The notes: generated by a model not told the origin, from the sequence alone. A DNA stretch of 64,000 nt from an uncultured Halobacteriovorax sp. (GCA_913061265.1 CAJXVS010000006.1:310001-374000), one strand, 5' to 3'. Shown: positions 9,038 through 18,251, counted from the first letter of the stretch. Translations and numbers: made by a program.

Positions 9038-11818
9038 ATGTCATCTCACCATAACGACGAAGAAAAAACAGATGATGGCTCAGTCTGGACCTCCTATTCA
9101 GATCTTTTCACGACCGTCGCCGTTATCTTTTTGGTCATGTTTGTCTTCGCTCTTTTAAGATCTGGCATCAATACGGCCAAGGCCATTAAAGAGAAAAAGG
9201 CACAACAAGAAATCTTAGAGGGCAAGATCCCCGCTAAGGTTGCATTAGAGAACCAAACGAAAAAAGACAGCCTCAATGAATCTATCGTTGAGATGAATGA
9301 ATTCAATCAAGTTATCGATAATAAAATGTTAGAGATAAATTCATTCCAAGAAAAGATGAAGAAGCATCAGAACGTCATGGTGGATCTTTTAAAAGACCAA
9401 GAGATTAAAGAAACAGTGATGAAAGAGCTTCGTGTAGAGCTTGATTCAAAAGAACTTCAATTAGAGAGAACAAACCAAAAGATTACAGATATCAATAAGC
9501 ATTTAGATCAAAAGGTATTAGATCTAAGTGAGAATATGAAAAAGAATGAAGAACTTGAATTAAAGCGCCAAGAGCTAGCAAAGCTTATTGAACAGAAAGA
9601 ACAGCATGTTGTTAAGCTTCAAGAAGAACATGTTGATAAAGTCATTCAAAAGAATCAAGAAATCACGACCCTACAAGAAGAAGTTGCTAAGAAAGATAAC
9701 TCCAATATCGAGCTTGATAAAAAGATTACTGAACTTAAAAAAATAAAGGAAACAAAAGATGAGATGATCGTCTCTCTTGAAGTAAATGTAAAAGATCTCG
9801 AAGAGAACGTAGAGAGTAAAAAATCTGATCTTGCCAAACTAGATAAGAAAATTGAGCAGATACAGCAAACAACTGAGTTAAAATCTAAGAATATTGAAAA
9901 TCTACAAAAGAAGCTTTCAGTAGAATTTGATACGAACCAGAAACTTGAAAGTAAGGTCGCAAAATTAAATAATAATCTTCAAAAGAAAACTTCTGAAATA
10001 AGTAAATCAACAGAAGATATTAAGCACCTTCAAAAGACCATCCTCTCTAAAGATAAGAGCATTAAGAACTTAGATAAGGAACTGGTCTCACTTCAAAATA
10101 CATACAATCAATCAGTTCAAGAGAATCAAGACTTAAGTATGAAATCTGAAGAGCTTACAAGCGCTTTGAGTAAGACTAGGGAACAAATCATTCAGGAGCA
10201 ATCTCAACGAAATAAAATAGAGGCTGACTACCATGCGGCGGTTCTTAAAACTCAGAATATGAAACAGAACATAGACAATATGACTGAGAATGTTGATGGT
10301 TTACAAAAACAAATAATTGAAAAAGAAAACCATGTCGCAAACCTAAAATCTAAATTAAGTAAATCAGTTGATAAGAATAGTAAGGCCTCACTTCATAACC
10401 AAAACCTTAGTGGTGAAATTTCTGAATTAAAATCAAAGGTGGTCGATCTTAAGCAAAACATTGGAGAGGAGAGGATTCAAAAAGAAAACCTCAATAAAAA
10501 AATAACAGGACTCGAGGGACAACTAAAGGAAGGAGTCAGTCAAAGATCCGACCTTCAAAATCAGGCTCAAGGTCTTAGAAATCAAATCACGGCCCTGAAT
10601 GATTCTTTAAAGAAAAGAAGTGAAAACCAAACCATATTAGAAAAAGGGCTTGCTGACCTACAAGAATCATCAAAGGCAAAAGATGGGCAAAAAGCTGAGC
10701 TCTCAAAACATATAAAAGGTCTTGAATCAAAAGTAATGGGTCTCAAGAATCATTTAACCGGTCAAACAAAAAATGCAAATGAGCTTTCAAAACAACTAAG
10801 TGATATGCATGAAAAATTCCTCCAAGGAAATACGAAGATTGGAGAACTTAAGAATAAAATTGGCCAAAGAGATGCTACTATTGGGGATTTAAATTCGAAG
10901 ATTAGTGGAATGCAAAACCAAGTTGCTTCGACGAACAATGCTGGTGAGAAGATTAAAAATAATTATAATAAAGTTGCCCAGAACTACTCTGATACTCTTC
11001 AAAAATCTCAAGCTCAGGAACAAGAACTTATCAAGCTTAATCAAAAAGTTAGAAACCTCTATGGTAAGATTCAAGACTTAAAAGGTGCTCCAGTAGAAGA
11101 GAAAAATCCAAAGCTAGAAGAAGAATTAAGTCTACTCGCAAGGCAAAATCAAAATTTAAAAGATCAGTTAAAAAAGAATGAGTTTGAAGCTGTTAAAAAG
11201 GCTAAAGAATCGGGCAGAAAGATTGCCAGTGTTCAAAGTTCTTTAAGGGCCCATATTGGAAAGAATATTGCTTCTCGCCTAAAAGCCGCGAACCTTGATG
11301 TCTTTGTTGACCCAAACACAGGAGCAGTCATCCTGCGCATGGATAATAGCTTCCTCTTCAAGATCAATAGTGCAGAGCTATCAAATGGACTAAAATCAAC
11401 TCTTAGAAAGGTCATTCCTCTTTATGTAGATGAGCTTTTTAAAGACAGTGATGTCTCAAACAAGATCAGCCATATCAATATCATAGGACATGCATCTCCT
11501 AGGCATAGACAAAAGTATGTTGACCCTCTAGGGAATAATATAAGGGCCTATAATTTTAACTTAGACCTAAGTTCAGACAGGGCCCGTAGTATTGTAAAGT
11601 ACATCTTTGGAAACCAATTTAATCCTTTTAATTTCCAACCTCAATTTAGACAAAAAGTACAAGCGATTGGAAAAAGTTTCTCAGAACCTGTTTTAAGAAA
11701 ACCCAGCTCAGTAAAGTCTTCAAGAACTGATTGTGGGAAGTATGACTGTAAGCTTAGCCGAAGAGTCGAGATAAGCTTTACCTTAAAAGATAATAAAGAC
11801 GCTTGGGAAAATAAATAA
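9038..11818 (+). CDS. MotB/OmpA-like protein with giant coiled coil
   Basis: A 926-residue protein with three parts. Residues 1-17 are acidic. A single membrane helix (about 20-42) begins with WTSYSDLFTT and aligns with the MotB/ZorB helix pattern AYADFMTA, placing D22 at the proton-carrying Asp. Residues 45 to about 725 are almost uninterrupted Lys/Glu/Gln/Asn/Leu heptads. Residues about 755-926 form an OmpA/MotB-type peptidoglycan-binding domain (IIGHAS, LSSDRARSIV, VQAIGKS, RRVEISF) with an extra CGKYDC pair. Ordinary MotB proteins are roughly 250-350 residues. GGAG precedes ATG 9038. The TolQ/MotA-like gene follows after 26 bp, and together they look like an ion-driven stator. The topology is uncertain because the basic residues lie after the helix, against the positive-inside rule. 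Confidence 0.8.
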   Translation: MSSHHNDEEKTDDGSVWTSYSDLFTTVAVIFLVMFVFALLRSGINTAKAIKEKKAQQEILEGKIPAKVALENQTKKDSLNESIVEMNEFNQVIDNKMLEINSFQEKMKKHQNVMVDLLKDQEIKETVMKELRVELDSKELQLERTNQKITDINKHLDQKVLDLSENMKKNEELELKRQELAKLIEQKEQHVVKLQEEHVDKVIQKNQEITTLQEEVAKKDNSNIELDKKITELKKIKETKDEMIVSLEVNVKDLEENVESKKSDLAKLDKKIEQIQQTTELKSKNIENLQKKLSVEFDTNQKLESKVAKLNNNLQKKTSEISKSTEDIKHLQKTILSKDKSIKNLDKELVSLQNTYNQSVQENQDLSMKSEELTSALSKTREQIIQEQSQRNKIEADYHAAVLKTQNMKQNIDNMTENVDGLQKQIIEKENHVANLKSKLSKSVDKNSKASLHNQNLSGEISELKSKVVDLKQNIGEERIQKENLNKKITGLEGQLKEGVSQRSDLQNQAQGLRNQITALNDSLKKRSENQTILEKGLADLQESSKAKDGQKAELSKHIKGLESKVMGLKNHLTGQTKNANELSKQLSDMHEKFLQGNTKIGELKNKIGQRDATIGDLNSKISGMQNQVASTNNAGEKIKNNYNKVAQNYSDTLQKSQAQEQELIKLNQKVRNLYGKIQDLKGAPVEEKNPKLEEELSLLARQNQNLKDQLKKNEFEAVKKAKESGRKIASVQSSLRAHIGKNIASRLKAANLDVFVDPNTGAVILRMDNSFLFKINSAELSNGLKSTLRKVIPLYVDELFKDSDVSNKISHINIIGHASPRHRQKYVDPLGNNIRAYNFNLDLSSDRARSIVKYIFGNQFNPFNFQPQFRQKVQAIGKSFSEPVLRKPSSVKSSRTDCGKYDCKLSRRVEISFTLKDNKDAWENK

Positions 11819-11844
11819 TTATATAAACTCGTAAGGAGTAAGCT

Positions 11845-12771
11845 GTGATACTTAATGTTGTATTTGATTTTTTTAGTAACTATCTCATTGAATTTATGGG
11901 ATCAATGCTTATTGTAGGTCTTGGTTTCAGATGGTTTAGCTGGCGTTCTAGTAAACGAGAAGATGCTTACTTCTCTAGTTTTACTTCGGAAATTGAAAAG
12001 ATCATTCTTCTTCAAAAAGATAAGACACATGATCAAGTCGAAGATGTTGATAGGTACTTAGACGACTTACTCTCGCAAGTTGAAGAAAAATTACCTTCAA
12101 GAAATTTACGATCGAAAGGACATAATAAGAGATCCCCTGAAGCTGAAAAGTTAGGTGCTCAAAATGTTGTTTCTCTAAGAGAGTACGTCAAAGGGGATCA
12201 AAGTCTATTCCTAGGGATTAAAAATGAAAGCACCTGCTTTAAGTCAAAGTTTCCGCCAAATTTTAATGAACTAAGCGACAGGATTTTAGAAAAAGATGAT
12301 AACTGGAACAAACTCTTAAACTTCTTCCCTATTGGACCTATCTCTAGACTGATTGATATTCTACCTGGACTCTTTGTTGTCTTTGGTATCTTTGGGACTT
12401 TTATTGGTATCTCAATGGCCTTACCTAAAATTGCCCAAATGGACTTTAATAATTTAGAAGCTTCAGGGGAGATTTTAACCTCTTTTGTTTTAAGTGTTAC
12501 CTACGCAATGAAGACGTCAATTGCAGGGATTTTATTCTCTGTCATCATGACCCTTCTTAATACGATAGCTCCTGTCACTGGTATCAGAAATAGAACCTAT
12601 AAGAAGATTTCCAATTGTTTTGAAAACATTTGGTATTCAATCCATGGTGAAAAGTCTCTTGAAGAAGAGTTGCATGAAGTCCTCCCTGCACTCTTAGCTG
12701 AAGTTAAGCTTTTAAGAAAAGCCGCTTCTAAAGAAGAGGAAGAAGAAGTTATCACGCAGGAAGGAGCGTAG
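11845..12771 (+). CDS. TolQ/ExbB/MotA-like proton channel subunit
   Basis: This 308-residue membrane protein would form the channel ring of an ion-driven motor. Three membrane segments are visible: residues about 7-28, 168-195 (LPGLFVVFGIFGTFIGISMA, the Gly/Thr-rich TolQ/MotA motif) and 208-240 (SVTYAMKTSIAGILFSVIMT). A cytoplasmic loop of roughly 130 residues sits between the first two helices, and the acidic tail ends in KEEEEE. The order of helices and loop matches TolQ/ExbB and ZorA, which have three helices, rather than four-helix MotA. The start is GTG with an AAGGAG site 6 nt upstream. It lies between the giant coiled-coil MotB-like gene and a cyclic-nucleotide-fold gene that begins 1 nt after its stop. 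Confidence 0.84.
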   Translation: MILNVVFDFFSNYLIEFMGSMLIVGLGFRWFSWRSSKREDAYFSSFTSEIEKIILLQKDKTHDQVEDVDRYLDDLLSQVEEKLPSRNLRSKGHNKRSPEAEKLGAQNVVSLREYVKGDQSLFLGIKNESTCFKSKFPPNFNELSDRILEKDDNWNKLLNFFPIGPISRLIDILPGLFVVFGIFGTFIGISMALPKIAQMDFNNLEASGEILTSFVLSVTYAMKTSIAGILFSVIMTLLNTIAPVTGIRNRTYKKISNCFENIWYSIHGEKSLEEELHEVLPALLAEVKLLRKAASKEEEEEVITQEGA

Positions 12772-12772
12772 T

Positions 12773-13255
12773 ATGTCTGCCATCGCAAACCTTGTAAAAG
12801 GCTGCCCCCTCTTTCATGAGATCTATGACAATGAAGTAGAAGCAGTTCTTAATGACTGCCTCGTGGCGACTTACTCCCCGGGCGATACTATTATAAAACA
12901 AGGTGAAGATGGTACTGATATCTGTGTCATCTTAAGTGGCAAGGCCGATATCACTGTTGATAAGGACGGCCATAGCCATTTTATCGCAACAATTGGAAAT
13001 GGCGACATCTTCGGGGAAATGGTCTTGATAAATGAGACGAAACGAACCGCAAATATCATTTGCCGTGAAAAATGTGCAGTCCTCGTCATGAGTTTTGATA
13101 ACTTTTATAAGTTCTTTTCAAAGAATCCTTCTGTTTTTGCCTTAATGGTCCTAAACGTCACAAGGCTTATAACGAAAAGACTTAAGCACTCAAACTCAGT
13201 GATTCAAGAACTAAATGCTAAGCTTGCTAAAGAGACTGAAGAAAAGGCCGCATAG
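12773..13255 (+). CDS. Cyclic-nucleotide-binding-domain protein
   Basis: A 160-residue single-domain protein with the CRP/cNMP-binding beta-roll. The phosphate-binding cassette reads GDIFGEMVLINETKRTANI, keeping the Glu of FGE and the Arg of RTA that contact the cyclic nucleotide's ribose and phosphate. A helical tail of about 40 residues (LTKRLKHSNSVIQELNAKLAKE) follows; there is no DNA-binding helix-turn-helix. It therefore looks like a ligand-responsive adaptor rather than a transcription factor. The ATG follows the TAG of the channel gene after one base, with GGAG upstream, so expression is coupled. Regulation of the motor by a cyclic nucleotide is inference. Binding of cAMP or cGMP is not proven by the motif. 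Confidence 0.85.
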   Translation: MSAIANLVKGCPLFHEIYDNEVEAVLNDCLVATYSPGDTIIKQGEDGTDICVILSGKADITVDKDGHSHFIATIGNGDIFGEMVLINETKRTANIICREKCAVLVMSFDNFYKFFSKNPSVFALMVLNVTRLITKRLKHSNSVIQELNAKLAKETEEKAA

Positions 13256-13321
13256 CACAAAGTAATTTTTTGACTCGATGAATTCCTTTCCAATCTGAGT
13301 TCTCCTGTTTAGTCTAGGTCT

Positions 13322-13771
13322 GTGAAGAATATTGAAAAAGTTAATGATTTACTAGATACCCAAAAGATTCGTTCTTGGCGCGCACTGTTTAATGCCTTTA
13401 AGTTCTTGTCAGCTGAGTTTGAATCAAGCCTTCTAGAGTTAGGTTGTAGCGTCCCACGCTTTCAAATTCTACTTCACCTCCATACGACAGGACCTCATAC
13501 GCCCGTTACCCTGAGTCGGCTTTTAAAAGTCAGTAGGGCCAACGTAACAACCTTCTTAAAAAGGTTACAAGAAGATAAGCTTATAAAGCCAACACTAGAG
13601 AATGGATCTGAGAAAAGACCGGCCTACGAGTTAACAAAGACCGGAATTAAGTTCTTTGAAGAGGTTCTTCCTGCTCATACTGGAAAAGTAGAAAAGATCA
13701 TGACTCCCTTTCCTGAAGAGTTCATTAAGATCTTAGAAAAGGTTCCAGAGAGTCTTTCTAATAATTCTTGA
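13322..13771 (+). CDS. MarR-family transcriptional regulator
   Basis: A 149-residue winged-helix protein with the MarR layout. An N-terminal dimerisation helix leads into the DNA-binding core, where TPVTLSRLLKVSRANVTTFL is the helix-turn-helix. The wing follows around EDKLIKPTLENGSEKRPAYELT, and a C-terminal helix closes the protein. MarR proteins usually repress small operons for efflux or stress and are released by small ligands. The start is GTG; an in-frame stop lies 10 nt upstream, and the ribosome site is poor. The 3' end overlaps the convergent ligase gene by 14 nt. Its target is unknown. Confidence 0.87.
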   Translation: MKNIEKVNDLLDTQKIRSWRALFNAFKFLSAEFESSLLELGCSVPRFQILLHLHTTGPHTPVTLSRLLKVSRANVTTFLKRLQEDKLIKPTLENGSEKRPAYELTKTGIKFFEEVLPAHTGKVEKIMTPFPEEFIKILEKVPESLSNNS

Positions 13772-15479
13772 GTTTTAAGAGGTAGCCATCAACCAGAGGA
13801 AAATCTGGGTTAAGCTCCTTCACCCTTAAAAGCATTTCTTTTGCTTTTTTATAGTCTTTTTTCTTAACGTAGATACTAGCTTTTTGATAGACCGACTTTG
13901 TTATCCTATCAGAGCGCACTAAAGACCTGTCTAAGATCGAAATAGCTTCATCATATTTATTAGCGCGGGTGAGCCAATTAGCATAGTTCTCATACATCCT
14001 TGGCCTTTCTGAAAAGCTTTCAAAGTTTCTATTGTATTGATCTAGCATAAAAGAAATCATAGGCTTTTGAAGTTTAGTATATTCATTCGTAGTACCTTTA
14101 AAAGCCCCACCCATTTGATTACTAATCTCTAAAAGAGCTCCTGGCTTATCAAGTAACCAAGGACTGCTCATGAACTTATTCCAGGTTTTTCTATAGTTCT
14201 TACTAGAGACAATATCCCTTCTTGTTTGATTAATTATACTTAATTGATTGATCTGAAAAAAAGTAAGAACAAGCAAGGTCGCAACAGAGACACTTTGAAA
14301 GCTTAGCCAGATCGGATTTCTGCTAGAAAAATTAATTTTTTCAGTGTCTCCCATAAAGAAGCCAGCACAAACAAAGAGAAACATAGTATCGATATAAAAA
14401 GGTTGAACAAGGCAATAACAAAACAGATAGAAAGAAAACCCAATCCAAGAGGCCCTTTGAGACTTTTCTTTTTTGATTAACTGCTTGATAAAATAAAAAT
14501 GAATCAGGCAAAGTAAGATCACTCCTAAGATACCCATTTCTCCAGCAACATTTAGCAAGAGAGAGTGAGCGTTATCATTCCAAGAAATACTTTGCTCTAT
14601 CTTACTCGGGAAGTTTTCCCAATAGCCTTGGATAAGCCCATGAAAACCATAACCTAATATTGGGTGGGTCAAGAAAGAATCCCAAGCCCCGCCCCAGATA
14701 TCCTTTCGAAGGAATTGTTTAGATCGCCCTATCATCGTTATGATTGGAGACTCATTAGAATAGAGGTATTGAGCAGCGAGACTAAGGATCAATCCCGTAA
14801 GAGCGACAAGACTCACCTTTAAGATCTTCCTATTACTAAAGAGGCCAATGAGCAGGCCTCCAATGAGAACTCCGCCAATGGTCGACCTTGATCCAAGAAA
14901 ACCGATGGCCAGGGAACAGATAACAAATGTTCCGAAAAAGATGATTTTATTGTTTCGAAGGCTTTGACGAAAATGAAAGTTAAGGAAGATAGTGCTCCCT
15001 AACCAAAAGGACAAGGCATTGGGATTTCCCATAAAGGTTGTACCGGTCAAAGTATTTTTGCCGATCAAACGGTTATAGACGATAGCAAGACCTATCAATG
15101 TTCCTGCATAAACAACTAACCTTCCAAATTTCTCTACCGTGACTTGACTTGTTTTTAGATTTATCCAAACTAAGAGGAAACTAAAATAAAAAACAATCCC
15201 AGTTCCTCTCCAAAAAGGTCCAAAGAAAGCAGCAACTTTATCTTCAGCATAAAAACTTGAGATCAAAGACATTAGAAAAAGACCTAGACAAGAAAGAAAC
15301 AACGGTCCAATTGAGATATCTTCTTTCTTACTGGCAAAAATCGAGATCAGAAGACCAATTGAAGCATAAATCTGAAGAAAGAAAGTCTTAGGGTAGATAT
15401 AGGGAAAGGGGATCTCAGAAATTGTGAAAAAAGGCATGAAAAGAAGTCCGTAGACCCATATATGAGAAAGTTTAAGCAT
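13758..15479 (-). CDS. O-antigen ligase-family (Wzy/WaaL-like) membrane protein with helical tail
   Basis: This 573-residue polytopic protein has around eleven membrane helices in the first 400 residues. The O-antigen ligase/polymerase core (Wzy_C) is recognisable from GSRSTIGG and from WDSFLTHPILGYGFHG, followed by NDNAHSLLLNVAGEMGILG, which holds the conserved His of the periplasmic loop. After the last helix, about 150 residues form a soluble tail with tetratricopeptide-like helix pairs (NYANWLTRANKYDEAISILD, then AKEMLLRVKELNPDFP). It would join or polymerise surface glycan on undecaprenyl carriers. No glycan cluster is adjacent; the nearest sugar genes are about 30 kb away. Ligase and polymerase cannot be separated from sequence alone. 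Confidence 0.8.
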   Translation of the reverse strand: MLKLSHIWVYGLLFMPFFTISEIPFPYIYPKTFFLQIYASIGLLISIFASKKEDISIGPLFLSCLGLFLMSLISSFYAEDKVAAFFGPFWRGTGIVFYFSFLLVWINLKTSQVTVEKFGRLVVYAGTLIGLAIVYNRLIGKNTLTGTTFMGNPNALSFWLGSTIFLNFHFRQSLRNNKIIFFGTFVICSLAIGFLGSRSTIGGVLIGGLLIGLFSNRKILKVSLVALTGLILSLAAQYLYSNESPIITMIGRSKQFLRKDIWGGAWDSFLTHPILGYGFHGLIQGYWENFPSKIEQSISWNDNAHSLLLNVAGEMGILGVILLCLIHFYFIKQLIKKEKSQRASWIGFSFYLFCYCLVQPFYIDTMFLFVCAGFFMGDTEKINFSSRNPIWLSFQSVSVATLLVLTFFQINQLSIINQTRRDIVSSKNYRKTWNKFMSSPWLLDKPGALLEISNQMGGAFKGTTNEYTKLQKPMISFMLDQYNRNFESFSERPRMYENYANWLTRANKYDEAISILDRSLVRSDRITKSVYQKASIYVKKKDYKKAKEMLLRVKELNPDFPLVDGYLLKLKNY

Positions 15480-15510
15480 AGCTTTATTCTACGCTAAAAC
15501 TTCTTTCAAA

Positions 15511-16101
15511 TTAAACTTTTTTTCTCATCCAAGAAGTTAAGGCCAGTTTCATAGCGTCCTCCACTTTCATCTTAGTTATACTCAGATGCTCTCTTGAAAC
15601 GAAGATGGTATAACCACCTAAGGCGTAACTCATGGGAATGAACACGGCGACTTTATCCTCTTCAAATTCAATTCCTTGAATATTATTCAATTGATCCTGA
15701 GTAAGAAGGCCGACTAATTCAAAGGCCTGTCCTGGTAGCTGAACCTTTACAACCATCGACGTATCTTTTTCATCGCTCGGTGTGAAGTAACTCATAAGGT
15801 CTTCAATGGCACCAAAGACTGATTTAATTAATGGGATATTTCGAACCGGCTTTAAAAGAACTCGGTGAATATTTGAAAAGAACTTTGTCGATAATAAGAG
15901 CCCAATTGAAAAGATGAGCACAAAGCCAATGCCAACTCCAAGACCTGGAAACTGAACCGTATCTGGAAGAACTTTTAATAAGTACCCATCAAAGAAAGTC
16001 TCTAAACTAGTAGCGAACCAGTATAGGAAATAAAGAGAGAGCATTAGGGGAAAAGTCCCTAATACTCCTTTAAAGAATATCTTTGATATGGATTTGATCA
16101 C
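15511..16101 (-). CDS. DUF502-family inner-membrane protein
   Basis: A 196-residue protein with two membrane helices (about 8-30 and 55-78). The conserved region reads LLKPVRNIPLIKSVFGAIED, followed by a soluble domain (VKVQLPGQAFELVGLLT onward). This is the layout of the DUF502 family, which is widespread in Proteobacteria and has no assigned biochemical role. The start is GTG and overlaps the TAG stop of the subtilase gene by one base (TAGTG), so the two genes are translationally coupled. The function is unknown; a role in envelope stability would be a guess. Confidence 0.78.
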   Translation of the reverse strand: MIKSISKIFFKGVLGTFPLMLSLYFLYWFATSLETFFDGYLLKVLPDTVQFPGLGVGIGFVLIFSIGLLLSTKFFSNIHRVLLKPVRNIPLIKSVFGAIEDLMSYFTPSDEKDTSMVVKVQLPGQAFELVGLLTQDQLNNIQGIEFEEDKVAVFIPMSYALGGYTIFVSREHLSITKMKVEDAMKLALTSWMRKKV

Positions 16102-17384
16102 TAGTTACCTAGATCTTTTAGGAAACGAAAGGCGTCAAGGCGACCTGATTGTGAATATTTATCCAAGGCCTTTTTTCTCACAGCTGATTTAACTAAACGA
16201 TCTCTTATCTCAACTGGCGTAAGGTTTTTCTCATGAGTTAAAAGAAGACCAATGGCCCCTGAAACAAAAGGCGCAGCCATTGATGTACCGCTCATTTTCT
16301 TGTATCCCTTCCCTTTTACTGTCGAGAGGATATCTGATCCTGGAGCAAAGATATGAACTGAGTTCTTACCGTAATTTGAAAACCAGGACTTCTTTCCATT
16401 ACCATCTATACTTCCAACGGAGATGATGTTCTCTACTTTATAAGAAGCTGGGTAAGAAGGTTTTTTATCATTATCACTATTTGAGTTTCCTGCTGCAGCG
16501 ACGAAGCTTATTCCTGCTTTATTAGCAGCTATGATAGCTTCCTTAAGAGATTGGTTAGCTCCTCCTCCGCCCCAAGAATTACTCATGACATGAACTTTCA
16601 TTTTAATAGCGTAATCAATGGCCTTAACAGCCCCTTCGAGAGTTCCTGATCCATTATCACCTAGGAACTTAATAGGAAGAATCTTAACCCTTCCCATAAC
16701 TCCTCTGATACCTGATCTATTATGTGTCGCCCCTATAACTCCGGCGCAATGGGTTCCGTGACCATGACCGTCTGCTGGGTCGCCATCATTATTTGCAAAA
16801 TCATAACCATAAACATCATCGATATAACCATTACCATCATCATCAACTCCGTCAGTTCCATTGAACTCAATTTCATTCGTTAGGATATTATTCTTTAAAT
16901 CTGGGTGATCATAATCAACACCTGTATCAATAACAGCAATCTTAATAGTGCTTCTTCCTCTAGTGAGTCCCCATGCTTTTTCAGCATTGATGTCTTCGCC
17001 CTTTTTCCCAAGGCGCCAAAGAGGTCCTCCGTTCCAACCAGTATTCTTAAGACCCCACTGCTTCTTAAAGCTTGGGTCATCATTGGCCAGGTTAACTTCA
17101 GAGTCTTTTATAGGCAGTGCCTTATAAACAGTATTCTCATCAACATAGGAGATGCCCTCTAGATTTTCTAAATATTTAATATCGATGAATTCTAGGTCTC
17201 GCTTTGTTTTGAGGACTGCAAAGCGACCAAAGCTAGTATCGAACTCTCTATAAGCCCCCATCTGTTTAAGCCCCTGTAAGGCCTCTAGTCCATGGGTAGG
17301 AGTAAGTTTTACGAGATACTCTTGGTTAGCACTAAAAGCCGCACTACCCCAGAGCAAAAAAACCAATAAAATCAACGTTTTCAT
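16101..17384 (-). CDS. Secreted subtilisin-like (S8) serine protease
   Basis: A 427-residue exported protease. It has a signal peptide (residues 1-19, cut after AAFSA), an inhibitor-I9-like propeptide (about 22-90) and the S8 catalytic domain from about residue 130. The catalytic residues are D153 in VIDTGVDYDHPDL, H209 in HGHGTHCAG and S368 in GTSMAAP, with the oxyanion Asn at 300 in AAGN. A calcium-loop-like Asp/Gly stretch lies at about 178-190 (DGVDDDGNGYIDD). The domain closes near residue 420 without extra C-terminal domains. It probably digests protein outside the cell or in the periplasm, and in a predator it could act on prey. AAGGA lies 7 nt before ATG. Confidence 0.93.
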   Translation of the reverse strand: MKTLILLVFLLWGSAAFSANQEYLVKLTPTHGLEALQGLKQMGAYREFDTSFGRFAVLKTKRDLEFIDIKYLENLEGISYVDENTVYKALPIKDSEVNLANDDPSFKKQWGLKNTGWNGGPLWRLGKKGEDINAEKAWGLTRGRSTIKIAVIDTGVDYDHPDLKNNILTNEIEFNGTDGVDDDGNGYIDDVYGYDFANNDGDPADGHGHGTHCAGVIGATHNRSGIRGVMGRVKILPIKFLGDNGSGTLEGAVKAIDYAIKMKVHVMSNSWGGGGANQSLKEAIIAANKAGISFVAAAGNSNSDNDKKPSYPASYKVENIISVGSIDGNGKKSWFSNYGKNSVHIFAPGSDILSTVKGKGYKKMSGTSMAAPFVSGAIGLLLTHEKNLTPVEIRDRLVKSAVRKKALDKYSQSGRLDAFRFLKDLGN

Positions 17385-17525
17385 GCAGTCATCCTTGAAT
17401 TGTAGTAATTAATCTTTATTCTATTTTATAGTTTACTGGCTACCGCGTAGGAAACAATCCTCCATAGAGGTATTGCCAGTGAAGTAAGCATTTAATACAA
17501 AACTAAACCTCTTTCCTTTGATGTC

Positions 17526-18236
17526 ATGAGCCAAGATACTGAATTAAAAACTGAAGATACTAAGCCAAAAGAACCTTTTCTTTTGAATATTGGGCTTAAT
17601 GTCATCATCCCCACAGTAATCTTGATGAAGCTCTCTAAACCAGAGTACTTAGGTGTTGTTAATGGGCTTATCCTGGCCGTCCTCTTTCCTATCTCTTATG
17701 GGGTTTGGGATTACACTAAAACTAAGAAGTTAAATTTCTTCTCAGGCTTAGGGCTTTTCTCTGTTCTTATGACCGGTGGAATTGGCCTCTTTAAACTTAA
17801 CCGTGAATGGATGATTGCCAAAGAAACAGCTATCCCCTTTCTTATGGGCCTGGCCGTCATCATAAGTAACTATACAAAAGTGCCCCTTACAAAAACTTTT
17901 TTAAATCAAATTCTCGACCTTGATGAAATAAATATTGAGTTTGAAAAGCACTCTCATGGTCACCTTTTTGATAAAATTCTTAAAACCAGTAGCTACCTTC
18001 TTGGTTGCACATTTTTTCTATCCGCAGTTTTAAACTATGTCTTGGCCGTAATGATTTTAGTAGGACAACCTGGCACCGAAGAGTTCAACGAATCTTTAGG
18101 TAAGATGACGGCGCTTAGTTTTCCAGTCATTACTTTTCCTATGATGTTCATGGTGATGGGGATTATTTTCTTTATCGCCAACAGTATTAAAAAGAACACA
18201 GAAAAAGAAATCGAAAGCTTCTTAAGACAAAAATAA
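17526..18236 (+). CDS. VC0807-like integral membrane protein
   Basis: This 236-residue polytopic protein has about six hydrophobic segments, beginning after a charged N-terminal stretch. The opening LLNIGLNVIIPTVILMKLS, followed by an ISYGVWDY segment and a long helix pair, resembles the VC0807 family of uncharacterised membrane proteins, which are distantly like septation protein A. The assignment rests on overall pattern and is moderately secure. No catalytic motif is visible. The aldo/keto reductase gene starts 15 bp downstream on the same strand, so the two may share a transcript. The start ATG has no strong ribosome site. Confidence 0.6.
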   Translation: MSQDTELKTEDTKPKEPFLLNIGLNVIIPTVILMKLSKPEYLGVVNGLILAVLFPISYGVWDYTKTKKLNFFSGLGLFSVLMTGGIGLFKLNREWMIAKETAIPFLMGLAVIISNYTKVPLTKTFLNQILDLDEINIEFEKHSHGHLFDKILKTSSYLLGCTFFLSAVLNYVLAVMILVGQPGTEEFNESLGKMTALSFPVITFPMMFMVMGIIFFIANSIKKNTEKEIESFLRQK

Positions 18237-18251
18237 TTCAAGGTAATAATC

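Noticed and set aside
9038..12771. Zorya defence system
   Set aside because: Only ZorAB-like subunits are present; no ZorC/ZorD or other effector, and the long tail is on the other subunit.
13270..13315. TTGACT as a promoter for the MarR gene
   Set aside because: No acceptable -10 hexamer at the right distance.
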